A stretch of DNA of 62,010 nt from Candidatus Muproteobacteria bacterium. Lineage in GTDB: Bacteria; Pseudomonadota; Gammaproteobacteria; Acidiferrobacterales; Sulfurifustaceae. The notes under the pieces were generated by a model. That model worked only from the letters and a program-made list of their open reading frames with translations, had not been told where the DNA came from and searched no databases. Of the stretch, positions 42,714-51,420 are shown piece by piece. The DNA lies in contig DAIDLH010000045.1 of the NCBI GenBank assembly GCA_027449605.1, forward strand, positions 1-62,010. Direction: 5' to 3'. Positions within the stretch are counted from its first letter, which is position 1; each line of letters opens with the position of its first letter. The translations under genes and the position numbers were made by a program.

Positions 42714-44201
42714 TTAATAACTTGCGCCCCGGACGATGTTCCAGAGCTTTCCACTACTGCCGGCACTACCCCCGGCTCTCCACACTTCTTTGCCGCAGTT
42801 GGCGCACCTGCTCGCCGTAGATTTGTGTGACTGGATGATGAACAGGAAGGTGATGACGAGGGCCATCACCAGCATTAATGCCCCGGCGACGAACGACGCA
42901 CCGATGCGGTGTGCGAGCAAGTCCTGGGCACCGAGCGTGCTGGATCCGGCGGCTGCGAATATGGCCACGAGAATCCCCAGCCCCAGAGAACCACCGAGCT
43001 GGTGGGCCGCATTGATCAAACCGGACGCGGCACCGGCGTCTTCGGAGGCGACCCCGGTGATGCCAGAAACGGTGAGAGGTGCAAGGGAGCTTCCCTGTCC
43101 GATTCCGATGAGGATCATCGGCAAAGCCACGCCCGTGAGGTAGGCCGTGTCGGCGGAGACCTGGCTCAGCCAAGCCATCCCGACCAACGACGCGGTGAGC
43201 CCAATAACGAGCACGTACCCATTGCCGAGACGATTTGTGAGTCTCGGCACTACAAGAGCCGCGGCGAAATTAGGAATCGTCGTTGGCAGGAAGGCGATGC
43301 CGGCCACAAAAGCGCTATAACCGAGAACGCGCTGGAGGAACTGGGTCGTGAAGAACCAGAAGCCGAACATGGCGCCCAGGAAAAGGATGCGGGCTGCATA
43401 GGCCGCAGCGCGCTCGCGACTGGCGAACAGGCGCAACGGCATGATCGGCTGCTCCACGCGCCACTCGTTGAGGACGAGAAACGCCATCAACAGGATGCCG
43501 GCGGCCACGGCCGAGACCGTGATCGGATCGCTCCAGCCCGCGCTCGCCGAGCGGACGATGCCGTACACCAATAGGCTCATCCCGAGAGTGGAGCTGAGGG
43601 CGCCGACGATGTCGAATCTCCCTGGGCGCCGCTCGGTCTCCCTGAGATAGCGAGGCGCCGCGAGCATCATGGCGAGCCCAATGGGCACGTTAATGAAGAA
43701 CCCAACGCGCCAAGAAAGCCAGTCGGCAAAGAGGCCGCCCAGTACCAGACCGAGCGTAGCGCCGATTCCCGCGACGGCAGCGTAATAGGCAACGGCGCGC
43801 GTGCGCTCCGGCCCTTCCGGAAAATTGGTCGATAACAGGGCGAGAGTCGAGGGAGCGAGGATGGCGGCACCGACACCCTGTAAAGCGCGGGCGCCAAGCA
43901 GCCAGACGGCTGACGGCGCCAGACCGATCGCAAGTGATGCGACGGTGAAGATCGCCAGTCCGGTTGTGAACATTCGGCGCCGCCCCAGGATGTCGCCGGC
44001 GCGCGCGCCGAGTAGGAGCAGGCCGCCGAAGACGAGCGTATAGGAGGTCTGCACCCAAGAGAGCTCGGTGGCTGAAAAATTCAGCCCCTGTTGGATCTTC
44101 GTCAGGCCCGTGATAACGATGGAGATGTCGAGCACGATCATCAGGTAGCTAACAAGGATTATCGCGAGCACCGCTGTACGATTGGCGGCTGCAATTTTCA
44201 T
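42714..44201 (-). CDS. MFS multidrug efflux transporter, DHA2 type
   Basis: The 495-residue transporter has about 14 transmembrane helices. LDISIVITGLTKIQQGLNFS and LGARAGDILGRRRMFTTGLA (motif A) are the EmrB/QacA signatures; GVGAAILAPSTLALLSTNFP (motif C-like) follows. The C-terminal tail after the last helix is unusual, with CANCGKEVW and a Gly/Ser stretch. It is divergent from the LysR gene, which probably controls it. Confidence 0.92.
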   Translation of the reverse strand: MKIAAANRTAVLAIILVSYLMIVLDISIVITGLTKIQQGLNFSATELSWVQTSYTLVFGGLLLLGARAGDILGRRRMFTTGLAIFTVASLAIGLAPSAVWLLGARALQGVGAAILAPSTLALLSTNFPEGPERTRAVAYYAAVAGIGATLGLVLGGLFADWLSWRVGFFINVPIGLAMMLAAPRYLRETERRPGRFDIVGALSSTLGMSLLVYGIVRSASAGWSDPITVSAVAAGILLMAFLVLNEWRVEQPIMPLRLFASRERAAAYAARILFLGAMFGFWFFTTQFLQRVLGYSAFVAGIAFLPTTIPNFAAALVVPRLTNRLGNGYVLVIGLTASLVGMAWLSQVSADTAYLTGVALPMILIGIGQGSSLAPLTVSGITGVASEDAGAASGLINAAHQLGGSLGLGILVAIFAAAGSSTLGAQDLLAHRIGASFVAGALMLVMALVITFLFIIQSHKSTASRCANCGKEVWRAGGSAGSSGKLWNIVRGASY

Positions 44202-44310
44202 CGGTACGGACCTCGGACTGGTTTGATGCGGTCGCGTCGCGCAACCACTTGCGAAGGAAATCTAACAGGAGGACTCGCGTCTGATTAGATGGTAAAATGC
44301 GCAAAGACTG

Positions 44311-44325
44311 TTGAGTGAGATTCAA
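44311..44325. promoter_or_regulatory. LysR-type box upstream of the regulator gene
   Basis: TTGAGTGAGATTCAA has TTGA/TCAA arms and contains a T-N11-A core, the LysR-family recognition pattern. It ends two bases before the regulator ATG and may mediate autoregulation and control of the divergent pump. A TAAAAT -10-like box is at 44293-44298. Confidence 0.45.
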
Positions 44326-44327
44326 CA

Positions 44328-45221
44328 ATGGCGCGCGAGAACATTAGCGATCTGCTGGCCTTCCTCGCCGTGGCGCGCGAGCGAAGCTTTACCAAGGCCG
44401 CTGGGAGGCTTGGGGTATCTAAATCGGCCTTGAGCCACACGCTCCGTGAGTTCGAGACGAGGCTAGGTCTGCGATTGTTGACCCGAACCACGCGCAGCGT
44501 CTCGCCCACCGAAGCGGGCGAGCGCTTGCTCCAGAACATTGGCCCGCATATCTACGAAATCGATGCCCAGTTGGCAGCGTTAGGTGACCTTCGGGAAAGA
44601 CCGGCTGGTACCTTCCGCATCACAACGGCTTGGCATGCCGCTGAATCGATACTTTGGCCGAAGTTAGCGAAATTCTTGGTGCACTATCCGGACATAAAGG
44701 TCCACATCATCATCGACTATGGTCTAACCGATATCGTTGCGCAGCGCTATGATGCCGGCGTGCGCCTCGGCGAACAGGTGGCGAAAGACATGATTGCTGT
44801 GCGTATCGGGCCAGACTTCCGCATGGCAGTCGTCGGCACCCGCGCCTATTTCGCCAAATACCCGCCGCCGAAACATCCTAAGGATCTGACAGACCACAAC
44901 TGTATCAACTTGTGGTTGCCGACTTACGGTGGTCCGTTAGCCTGGGAATTCGAGAAGGGCAAGCGCGAGTTAAAAGTGCGCGTCGACGGTCAACTGGTCT
45001 TTAACAACGGCCCCCAAATAGTCAACGCGGCATTAGCAGGATACGGGCTGGCGTATATGCCCGAGGACATGGCGCAGCCACATCTCACCCGGGGACGCTT
45101 CAAACGCGTGCTTGAAGACTGGTGTCCCCCTTTTCCGGGTTACCACCTGTATTACCCGAATCGACGCCAATCTTCACGAGCGTTCGCTTTGCTGGTCGAT
45201 GCGCTGCGCTACCGCAAGTGA
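44328..45221 (+). CDS. LysR-family transcriptional regulator
   Basis: The 297-residue protein has an N-terminal winged helix (residues 7-66: LLAFLAVARERSFTKAAGRL, then SKSALSHTLREFETRLGLRL). A substrate-binding domain follows with PAGTFRITTAWHAAESILWP and GLAYMPEDMAQPHL. It resembles the DhcR/CrgA subgroup that sits beside and controls a divergent oxidoreductase or pump gene. Divergent orientation to the MFS gene suggests it regulates the pump and hydrolases; the inducer is unknown. Confidence 0.93.
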   Translation: MARENISDLLAFLAVARERSFTKAAGRLGVSKSALSHTLREFETRLGLRLLTRTTRSVSPTEAGERLLQNIGPHIYEIDAQLAALGDLRERPAGTFRITTAWHAAESILWPKLAKFLVHYPDIKVHIIIDYGLTDIVAQRYDAGVRLGEQVAKDMIAVRIGPDFRMAVVGTRAYFAKYPPPKHPKDLTDHNCINLWLPTYGGPLAWEFEKGKRELKVRVDGQLVFNNGPQIVNAALAGYGLAYMPEDMAQPHLTRGRFKRVLEDWCPPFPGYHLYYPNRRQSSRAFALLVDALRYRK

Positions 45222-45458
45222 GAGAGGCGACGCTCAGCTGAATAATAGCGTCCGCTTTTGGCCGAAGTTGCCCGTTCGCACGTCTAATTTCTCGATGACC
45301 GCTTTTGGATAGGCGAGCGATCCTCGCGCGGCGCGGCGTCATTGCCGTGTGCCAGATTTGTGCCAGCAAGTAGTCGAGCAGTACAGAGAAATTACCGCAT
45401 CACCTCTTGCGCTAGAAATATTGAAGCGTCGCAAGTGTCTGATTCGGCAAAAAAGTGA

Positions 45459-45514
45459 TTGGTACCGAGGGTCGGAATCGAACCGACACGGTGTCGCCAC
45501 CACCAGATTTTGAG
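45459..45514 (-). repeat. proximal attachment site of island within tRNA-Leu
   Basis: The 56-bp partner of 35417-35472, with one mismatch. It spans the CCA end through the anticodon loop of the functional tRNA. The island sequence kept a working 3' half, so the tRNA gene stayed intact. Confidence 0.93.
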
Positions 45515-45546
45515 TCTGGCGCGTCTACCAGTTCCGCCACCCCGGC
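45460..45546 (-). tRNA. tRNA-Leu (anticodon CAA)
   Basis: The minus strand begins GCCGGGGTGGCGGAACTGGT. The anticodon stem CCAGA/TCTGG encloses CTCAAAA, giving anticodon CAA for UUG. The long variable arm TGGTGGCGACACCG, T-arm GTCGGTTCGATTCCGAC and encoded CCA (45462-45460) complete an 87-nt type II tRNA. Its 3' end is the attachment site of the island. Confidence 0.97.
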
Positions 45547-45625
45547 TTGAGACGCATCAGTATAACAATCTTGCCATCGTCCCCACAATGTGATGTTCTG
45601 TTCATGGCAAGGAGGATGAATCGGG

Positions 45626-46627
45626 ATGCGCGTGATCGCGGGCGACATCGGCGGGACCAAGACACTGTTGCAAATCGCGGAATGCGCGGCGGGCCGATGC
45701 CGCGCCGTTCGCGAGCAGCGGTTCGACAGCGGGTCTTACGACAGCCTGTCGTCCATCGTCCGTGAATTCCTCAAGGAGGAAAAAAATAAAAACATCAAGG
45801 CCGCCTGTTTCGGAATCGCCGGACCGATCCGGGAAACGGCAAAGGGCCAAAGCGTCAAGGTCACCAACCTGCCCTGGGAGATTCACGGTCAGGAACTCAA
45901 ACGCCGCTTCAAACTGCCCCGGCTTCGCCTCATCAACGATTTTCAGGCCGTTGGTTTCGGCATCGAGGCGCTTGGCAGGAAAGATCTGGTCGTGTTGCAA
46001 AAAGGCCGGCCGGTCAGGCACGGCCCGCGCGTCGTGATCGGCGCCGGCACCGGTCTCGGGCAGGGACTGCTGGCCTGGGATCGGGATCATTATGCGCCGA
46101 TCGCCACCGAAGGCGGGCATGCGAATTTCGCTCCGACGAATGAATTGCAGATCGATCTTGCGCGCTACCTGCTGAAAACCGCCGGTCGAACTTCCTGGGA
46201 GCTGGTTCTTTCCGGCCATGGCTTGGTGCGGCTTTATGCCTTTCTCAAGGAGCGCGGCGAGTTTCCGGAAGCTCCGTCCTTATCCGCCGCCATGAAGAAC
46301 GGCGACGCCGCCGCGGCCATTACGCGGGCGGCGCTGGAGCAGGACGATGCGCTCGCGAACCAGGCGCTGGATCTGTTCGTCGATATTTACGGCGCGCAGG
46401 CGGGCAATCTGGCGTTGACCGCGGGCGCCACGGGCGGAGTTTACGTTGCCGGCGGCATCGCGCCGAAGATCGTTTCCAGGTTGACCGACGACCGTTTCAT
46501 GCGCGCGTTCCGCAACAAGGGCAAGATGTCGCCGTACGTGGCGGCGATTCCCGTGCAGGCGGTGATGAACGCGGGCGTGGGCTTGAGCGGGGCGGCGTTG
46601 GCGGCCAGCCGATTGCTGCATGGCTAG
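45626..46627 (+). CDS. glk: glucokinase
   Basis: Glk phosphorylates glucose with ATP. The 333-residue protein has the phosphate-1 motif AGDIGGTKTLLQ (residues 5-16), LINDFQAVGFGIE with catalytic Asp near residue 107, and GAGTGLGQGLLAW near 139. It belongs to the E. coli-type Glk family, with TEGGHANFAP in place of the ROK zinc motif. It sits next to the glycogen genes, so it could return glucose released by MalQ to glucose-6-phosphate. GGAGGATGAATCGGG precedes the ATG. Confidence 0.94.
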   Translation: MRVIAGDIGGTKTLLQIAECAAGRCRAVREQRFDSGSYDSLSSIVREFLKEEKNKNIKAACFGIAGPIRETAKGQSVKVTNLPWEIHGQELKRRFKLPRLRLINDFQAVGFGIEALGRKDLVVLQKGRPVRHGPRVVIGAGTGLGQGLLAWDRDHYAPIATEGGHANFAPTNELQIDLARYLLKTAGRTSWELVLSGHGLVRLYAFLKERGEFPEAPSLSAAMKNGDAAAAITRAALEQDDALANQALDLFVDIYGAQAGNLALTAGATGGVYVAGGIAPKIVSRLTDDRFMRAFRNKGKMSPYVAAIPVQAVMNAGVGLSGAALAASRLLHG

Positions 46628-46695
46628 CGTCACGGCGATCGTTCCGGAGGAATGTTCCAGGCGCGCGGGCAAACAGAACCGAGAGGAGAACGACA

Positions 46696-46974
46696 ATGGC
46701 ATATCAGGAACCGGGCAGTGAACTGTCGGACAAGGTGCGCGACATGCACCGCGCGATCGAATCCCTGAAGGAGGAACTGGAGGCGGTCGACTGGTATAAC
46801 CAGCGCGCGGATGTCTGCCATGACAAGGAGCTCAAGGCGATCCTTATCCACAACCGCGACGAGGAGAAGGAACACGCGTCCATGATCCTGGAGTGGATAC
46901 GCCGGCAGGACCCCGTTCTGCAGAAGGAACTGAAAGACTACTTGTTTACCGACAAGCCGATTGCCCACGGCTGA
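46696..46974 (+). CDS. EncFtn-like ferritin, no encapsulation tail
   Basis: The 92-residue protein resembles encapsulated ferritins (EncFtn), which oxidise iron as a decamer inside an encapsulin. EELEAVDWYNQRAD (Glu26, Glu27, Glu29, Trp33, Tyr34) and HNRDEEKEHASMILEW (Glu57, His60) match the di-iron site of the Rhodospirillum rubrum protein. That protein continues into a disordered tail with an encapsulin-binding peptide; this one ends FTDKPIAHG and has no such tail. No encapsulin gene is nearby. GAGAGGAGAACGACA precedes the ATG. Confidence 0.82.
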   Translation: MAYQEPGSELSDKVRDMHRAIESLKEELEAVDWYNQRADVCHDKELKAILIHNRDEEKEHASMILEWIRRQDPVLQKELKDYLFTDKPIAHG

Positions 46975-46985
46975 ACCGCGACGAG

Positions 46986-48581
46986 TCAGACGCGCGGGCC
47001 GTTCTGGAAGATACGGTAATCCATGTCCGGGAACAGGCTGTCCCGCGCCGCGACTTCGCGCAGGTAATTTTCATCGGCGCCGCCGGTTTCCGCCATCGTC
47101 GCCAGGCGATGGAAGCGGTGGATGTGCGTCTTGAAGCGGCGCACCGCGTAGTCGACGCTGGTGCCGGTCTTCATGATGAACGCCCAGTCGCTGGATTGCG
47201 CCAGCAGCAATTCGCGCGCGGCCTGATCGAGCGTCCAGCGCAGCTTCCCGTCCGCATCCGGGAAACGCCGCACCAGCCCGTTCATGCGCTCGGCGGCCGC
47301 GTGCAGGTGCGGGTAAATCCAGTCGTTGGCGCCGTTCAGCCACACCTCGTGGAAGCCGCCCGCGCCCCAGCTGCACTCGGGCGGCGCGACCGGCTGCAGA
47401 TCGCCGAAACGATCCAGGTATTCACCCGGCGTGATCGCGGCGATGTCGTCCTGGTCGCAGGCGATCTTGCGCAGCAGGAAATCGATCCACTGCGGACCCT
47501 CGAACCACCAGTGTCCGAAAAGCTCGGCGTCGTACGGCGCGAGGATGATCGGCGGCCGGTCGAAGAACGTCGTCAGCCAGTTGACCTGCAACTGGCGGTT
47601 GAACATGAAGTGTCCGGCGTGCTCGGCGGCGCGCTCCGTGGCCCAGCCGGGATGATAGGGCTCCTTCCAGTCGCTCTTGCCGGTGATGCGGTGGTATTTC
47701 AGTCCGGTGAACGTGGCAATGCCGGCGTGATGCAGTTTGCGAATGTGCGGTTCGTGCACGTCGAAACCGGCGTCGCGGTAGAACTCGCGGTACACGTAAT
47801 CGCCGGGATAACCTTCCTCGGCGGCCCATACCTGCTTGCTCGATTCGTAGTCGCGTCCGAACGCCGCCGGACCGCCGGGCGTGCGGATCGGACGGTGCAC
47901 GCCGTACCTGGGGCGCGGCTCGGCGTTGAGCAGGCCGTGCGAATCGAGAATGAAATATTCGATGCCGAATTCGTCGAGCAGCCGGTCGACGCCCGGCTTG
48001 TAGCCGCATTCCGGCAGCCAGATGCCGCGCGGCCGGCGCCCCAGGATGCGCTGATGCGTGCGTACCGCCATCGAGAGCTGCGCGTACAGGCTTTCCTCGT
48101 TCACCGCCAGCAGCGGGAAATAACCGTGCGTCGCGCCGCAGGTAAGGATGTCGAGATGTCCCGCTTCCAGCAGCCGGCGGAACGCCGCGGTGACGTCGAG
48201 ACGATCCTGTTCCACGAAACGCCGGCGCAGGCGCCGGTAGCGCTCGCGATAGAACAGCACCACCGGATGGAAATAGGCGTCGCCGCGCGTGCGGTGGACT
48301 TCTCCCTCCAGCGCCTCGATGCGTTCGTCGAGATAGCGCCGGTAGCGGTCGGCGAGCAGCGGATCGGTCATCATCGACAGCAGCGTCGGCGTGAGCGACA
48401 TCGTCACGCGGAACGGCACGCCGTCGCGCACCAGTCCCTCGAAGACGTCGAGCAGCGGCAGGTAGGTTTCGGTCATGGCCTCGAAGAACCAGTCTTCTTC
48501 GAGGAAACGTTCGTGCTCCGGGTGGCGCACGAACGGCAGGTGCGCGTGCAACACCAGCGCGAGATAACCCTTGGGATTCAC
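46986..48581 (-). CDS. GH57 glycoside hydrolase, 1,4-alpha-glucan branching enzyme-like
   Basis: The 531-residue protein has GH57 motifs: HAHLPFVRHPE near residue 12, GIWLPECGYKPG with the nucleophile Glu191, and LAPYDAELFGHWWFEGP with the acid Asp351. A C-terminal helical domain (DUF1957-type) follows. This is the TK1436/AmyC branching-enzyme type rather than amylase. With glgA, glgC and glgP nearby it probably makes the alpha-1,6 branches of glycogen, replacing GlgB. It is cytosolic. The DUF4912 gene is directly upstream, 11 bases away. Confidence 0.9.
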   Translation of the reverse strand: MNPKGYLALVLHAHLPFVRHPEHERFLEEDWFFEAMTETYLPLLDVFEGLVRDGVPFRVTMSLTPTLLSMMTDPLLADRYRRYLDERIEALEGEVHRTRGDAYFHPVVLFYRERYRRLRRRFVEQDRLDVTAAFRRLLEAGHLDILTCGATHGYFPLLAVNEESLYAQLSMAVRTHQRILGRRPRGIWLPECGYKPGVDRLLDEFGIEYFILDSHGLLNAEPRPRYGVHRPIRTPGGPAAFGRDYESSKQVWAAEEGYPGDYVYREFYRDAGFDVHEPHIRKLHHAGIATFTGLKYHRITGKSDWKEPYHPGWATERAAEHAGHFMFNRQLQVNWLTTFFDRPPIILAPYDAELFGHWWFEGPQWIDFLLRKIACDQDDIAAITPGEYLDRFGDLQPVAPPECSWGAGGFHEVWLNGANDWIYPHLHAAAERMNGLVRRFPDADGKLRWTLDQAARELLLAQSSDWAFIMKTGTSVDYAVRRFKTHIHRFHRLATMAETGGADENYLREVAARDSLFPDMDYRIFQNGPRV

Positions 48582-48592
48582 CGGAGAACCAA

Positions 48593-49504
48593 TCAGCGAC
48601 GCGCCTTGCCTCGCGGACGTTCGGAGGACGGAGCTTGCGCGATGCCCGGGCTGCTGAACGATCCCGCCCAGCCGAGGCGCGCGTCATGCGCGAAGCCGCC
48701 GGTGCGCAGATACATGGCGCGGAATTGCTCCTCGCTGACCCACCAGCGGCGGTCGGTTTGCCCGGAAGCGTAGAGGCTCGGGATGCGCGCGACGCCGCGG
48801 CGGATGGCGGTGACGAAATTCCCGCCCGGCGCGTAATAACCCAGTTGCAGGTAAACCGCGCCGATGTCCGTGGATTCGTCGAGGTGGAAATACCAGTGAC
48901 CGTATTCCCGCGGCACGGCGACTTCCTCGATGATGTCGAATCGCTCGCCGGCGATCCGCCCCAGCCGCAGCTTGAGCGAGCGCGGCGGCGGGTTCATGTC
49001 AGCCGGTACGGCCCAGTATCCGTGCAGGACGCCGGGTTTTTGCGGCAACAGGCACAGCATCGGCTCGGCGGGCGACGGCAGGCGGTCGATGTCCTCGCCC
49101 AGGTCGGCGCCGCTGTCCGTCGGCGCCGTGTGACCCGGAAGAACCGTGGCGTATTTGGCATTTTCAACGCGCTCCTCGTCGCCGGTCGACATGAAGCGGT
49201 ACGCCGGTCGTGACTCGGCCGCCGCCGGCGGAGGCGCGGCTTTTTCGATCTTGGTTGATTTGGTCGGCGCTTTTGCCTGTCGTCGCGTGCCGGCCGGTTT
49301 GGCGGCGGCACGGGTGGACGCCGGTCTGTCCGGAGCGGTTTTTTTCCCGGACGCGGTTTTTTTCGGTTTTTCCGGCTTGGGTGGCTTGGGTTCCGCGGCG
49401 CCGGCCAGCCGGCGATCGAGTTCGTCGCGGTTCAATCTGGAGTAGCCCTTGATGCCGCGCGAACGGGCCAGGGCGCGGAGTGACGCGAGGGTTTTGCTTG
49501 CCAT
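48593..49504 (-). CDS. DUF4912 protein with N-terminal Rho-N/SAP-like domain
   Basis: The 303-residue protein begins MASKTLASLRALARSRGIKG with a Rho-N/SAP-like helical domain (about 5-40). A long Lys/Pro/Ala-rich linker (40-140) follows. The C-terminal DUF4912 domain (about 150-260) has LLPQKPGVLHGYWAVP and GHWYFHLDESTDIGAVYLQL. DUF4912 proteins are often next to GH57 enzymes and may bind glucan or help in that pathway, but no activity is known. ATG at 49504 follows AAAAAGGGGTGAGCC. Confidence 0.82.
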   Translation of the reverse strand: MASKTLASLRALARSRGIKGYSRLNRDELDRRLAGAAEPKPPKPEKPKKTASGKKTAPDRPASTRAAAKPAGTRRQAKAPTKSTKIEKAAPPPAAAESRPAYRFMSTGDEERVENAKYATVLPGHTAPTDSGADLGEDIDRLPSPAEPMLCLLPQKPGVLHGYWAVPADMNPPPRSLKLRLGRIAGERFDIIEEVAVPREYGHWYFHLDESTDIGAVYLQLGYYAPGGNFVTAIRRGVARIPSLYASGQTDRRWWVSEEQFRAMYLRTGGFAHDARLGWAGSFSSPGIAQAPSSERPRGKARR

Positions 49505-49765
49505 GGGCTCACCCCTTTTTCTTGCAAGTGACGACAGAGCGAGGTCGAATAGTATCGACAGGACCGCCCTCATCCTTTCATTCCCGGAGGGAATTGTAAA
49601 GCCCCGGCGCTGTCAATTGTTTGAATGCCCCGGACGGGGTCGGCGCGTCAGCCGGGATTGTTGATTTCGGTCAAAGCCGGGTCCGTACCCGCCGCGCGAT
49701 GATTTACATGACCGGCGCGCATCCTGAATCGGAGCGCCGCCGAATCGTCAATTCAAGGAGGAAGC

Positions 49766-49969
49766 ATGAAAATCCAGAAAGTGCGTGAAATCGCCCGCAA
49801 ACAGGGGATTAGCCCCGGCAAGGCCGAGAAAGTCGAGCTGATCAAAACGATACAGCGCGAGGAGGGCAATTTCGATTGTTTCGCCACGGCCCAGGACGGC
49901 GTGTGCGACCAGCAAGGATGTCTATGGCGTGAGGATTGTTTCGTCACGGCGAAGGCCAGTCACTCCTGA
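49766..49969 (+). CDS. small SAP-like protein with four cysteines
   Basis: The 67-residue protein starts with a Rho-N/SAP-like helix pair (KVREIARKQGISPGKAEKVE) that may bind nucleic acid. A C-terminal segment with Cys at about 38, 47, 52 and 58 (FDCFATAQDGVCDQQ, GCLWREDCF) could hold a metal. CAAGGAGGAAGC precedes the ATG, a very strong site. Proteins like this occur in related gammaproteobacteria near stress genes. The function is unknown. Confidence 0.75.
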   Translation: MKIQKVREIARKQGISPGKAEKVELIKTIQREEGNFDCFATAQDGVCDQQGCLWREDCFVTAKASHS

Positions 49970-49999
49970 CCGTGGAAGACGGCCATTGAGGGAGGTTCC

Positions 50000-50215
50000 A
50001 TGTTTCTGAAGCACAACCCGAGCGGTGACATCGTCGAGGTGCTCGACCTCGAAGCCCTTTTCGATCCGTTCCGGATCGAAATCAAGGGCCGGTTCCACGC
50101 GGGGGAGGAAATGCCCGATCCCGCCGGATTCCGCAAATCCGAAATGGTGTTTCTTTCCGGCGAACGCCTGCCGCGTTGCTGGATCGATCCACGCTACCGC
50201 GAACGACGAATATGA
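50000..50215 (+). CDS. conserved small protein of unknown function
   Basis: The 71-residue protein (MFLKHNPSGDIVEVLDLEAL at the N terminus) is a conserved soluble family without a known fold. It contains IEIKGRFHAGEEMPDPAGFR and ends WIDPRYRERRI. GAGGGAGGTTCC precedes the ATG. It lies between the SAP-like gene and the HPF-like gene, all co-directional, so a small stationary-phase or stress operon is possible. Confidence 0.75.
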   Translation: MFLKHNPSGDIVEVLDLEALFDPFRIEIKGRFHAGEEMPDPAGFRKSEMVFLSGERLPRCWIDPRYRERRI

Positions 50216-50273
50216 ATCGATGTGCCGATGGTTATTCAGATGTTGACGATGAACGATCGAGAAGGGGGAACAA

Positions 50274-50615
50274 ATGACAATCCCGTTGCAGGTTACCTTG
50301 AAAGACATGCCGCAATCCGACGCCGTGGAAACGCGCATCCGTGAAAAAGTCGGAAAGCTCGGCCGTTTCTACGACCGCATCAACAGTTGCCGCGTGGTGG
50401 TGGAATCGCCGCAGCGTCACCGGCATCAGGGAAAACTTTACAGCGTGCGCATCGACCTGACCGTGCCCGGCGCGGAACTGGTGGCGAACCGGACCCAGGA
50501 CGAGGATGTCTACGTCGCCATCCGCGACGCCTTCGTGGCCATCACGCGTCAGCTGGAGGATTTCGCGCGGCGTCAGCGCGGCGAGGTGAAGACGCACATG
50601 ACCCCCGACGCTTGA
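50274..50615 (+). CDS. HPF/RaiA-family ribosome-associated protein
   Basis: The 113-residue protein has the HPF/YfiA beta-alpha-beta-beta-beta-alpha pattern: MPQSDAVETRIREKVGKLGR, then CRVVVESPQRHRHQG and YVAIRDAFVAITRQLEDFAR. Such proteins bind the 30S subunit, block the mRNA path and promote hibernation. It lacks the C-terminal dimerisation domain of long HPF. GAAGGGGGAACAA precedes the ATG. No rpoN gene, the usual neighbour of E. coli hpf, is here, so it may be a second paralogue. Confidence 0.87.
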   Translation: MTIPLQVTLKDMPQSDAVETRIREKVGKLGRFYDRINSCRVVVESPQRHRHQGKLYSVRIDLTVPGAELVANRTQDEDVYVAIRDAFVAITRQLEDFARRQRGEVKTHMTPDA

Positions 50616-50719
50616 CGATGCGTTGACCCTCCGTCAGGCGGATTTCGGCGCGGCGCTCGAAGCGACAATCCCGGGGGTTGCCGCCGTATTCCAGGGAAAT
50701 GGCGTCAGAGGATGCTTGC

Positions 50720-51379
50720 ATGGACCTAGATGTCATCCAGAGAGTTTACCGGCGTTACGCCCAGGGTTATGACGTTTATTTCGGCGCGGTGCTCCAGCCC
50801 GGACGCAAGGCGATCATCGAGAAAATGCATTGTCGTCCCGGCGATCGCGTTCTCGAAGTCGGCGTGGGCACGGGCCTGTCGTTGCCGCTTTATCCGCCGA
50901 CCGCGCGGGTGACGGGCATCGACGTATCGCGCGAAATGCTCGCGCGCGCCCACCTCCGCAAGAATCGCCTGCGCCTCGACCACGTGACGGCGCTGCGCGT
51001 GATGGACGCGGAGTCCATGCAATTCCCCGATGACAGCTTCGACAAGGTGGTGGCGATGTACGTCGTGTCGGTGGCGCCGCATCCGGCGCGTCTGGTGTCC
51101 GAGATGCGGCGTGTCTGCCGCCCCGGCGGCGAGCTGTTCATCGTGAATCATTTCCGGCACGCGAACCCGGTGGTGGGCAGCCTGGAACGGCTGGCGGCGC
51201 CGCTGTCGCGGCTGATGGGATTCCATCCGGATTTTTCCCTCGATAATTTTCTGCAGGAAACCTCGCTGGACGTGGCGGAACGGACGCCCGTCAACATGCT
51301 GGGATACTGGACGCTGCTGCGGGCGCGCAACGACAAAATCGCCGCGGGGCGCGGACCATCGCGGTTCGGCACGGCGTAA
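50720..51379 (+). CDS. SAM-dependent methyltransferase, PmtA-like
   Basis: The 219-residue class I methyltransferase has the motif I VLEVGVGTGLSLPLYP and an acidic ribose ligand in GIDVSREMLARA. The N terminus YRRYAQGYDVYFGAVLQPGR matches bacterial phosphatidylethanolamine N-methyltransferases (PmtA/UbiE-related), which make phosphatidylcholine. NHFRHANPVVGSLERLAAPL is consistent. ATG at 50720 follows AGAGGATGCTTGC; ATG codons at 50699 and 50678 are alternatives. Confidence 0.82.
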   Translation: MDLDVIQRVYRRYAQGYDVYFGAVLQPGRKAIIEKMHCRPGDRVLEVGVGTGLSLPLYPPTARVTGIDVSREMLARAHLRKNRLRLDHVTALRVMDAESMQFPDDSFDKVVAMYVVSVAPHPARLVSEMRRVCRPGGELFIVNHFRHANPVVGSLERLAAPLSRLMGFHPDFSLDNFLQETSLDVAERTPVNMLGYWTLLRARNDKIAAGRGPSRFGTA

Positions 51380-51420
51380 GCCATGCCGGCGGCGCGCGCG
51401 GGAAACCGGCGTTCGCGGTC

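Noticed and set aside
46893-48773. 626-residue plus-strand open frame opposite the GH57 gene
   Set aside because: Antisense shadow in GC-rich DNA; the minus strand holds a full catalytic GH57 protein.
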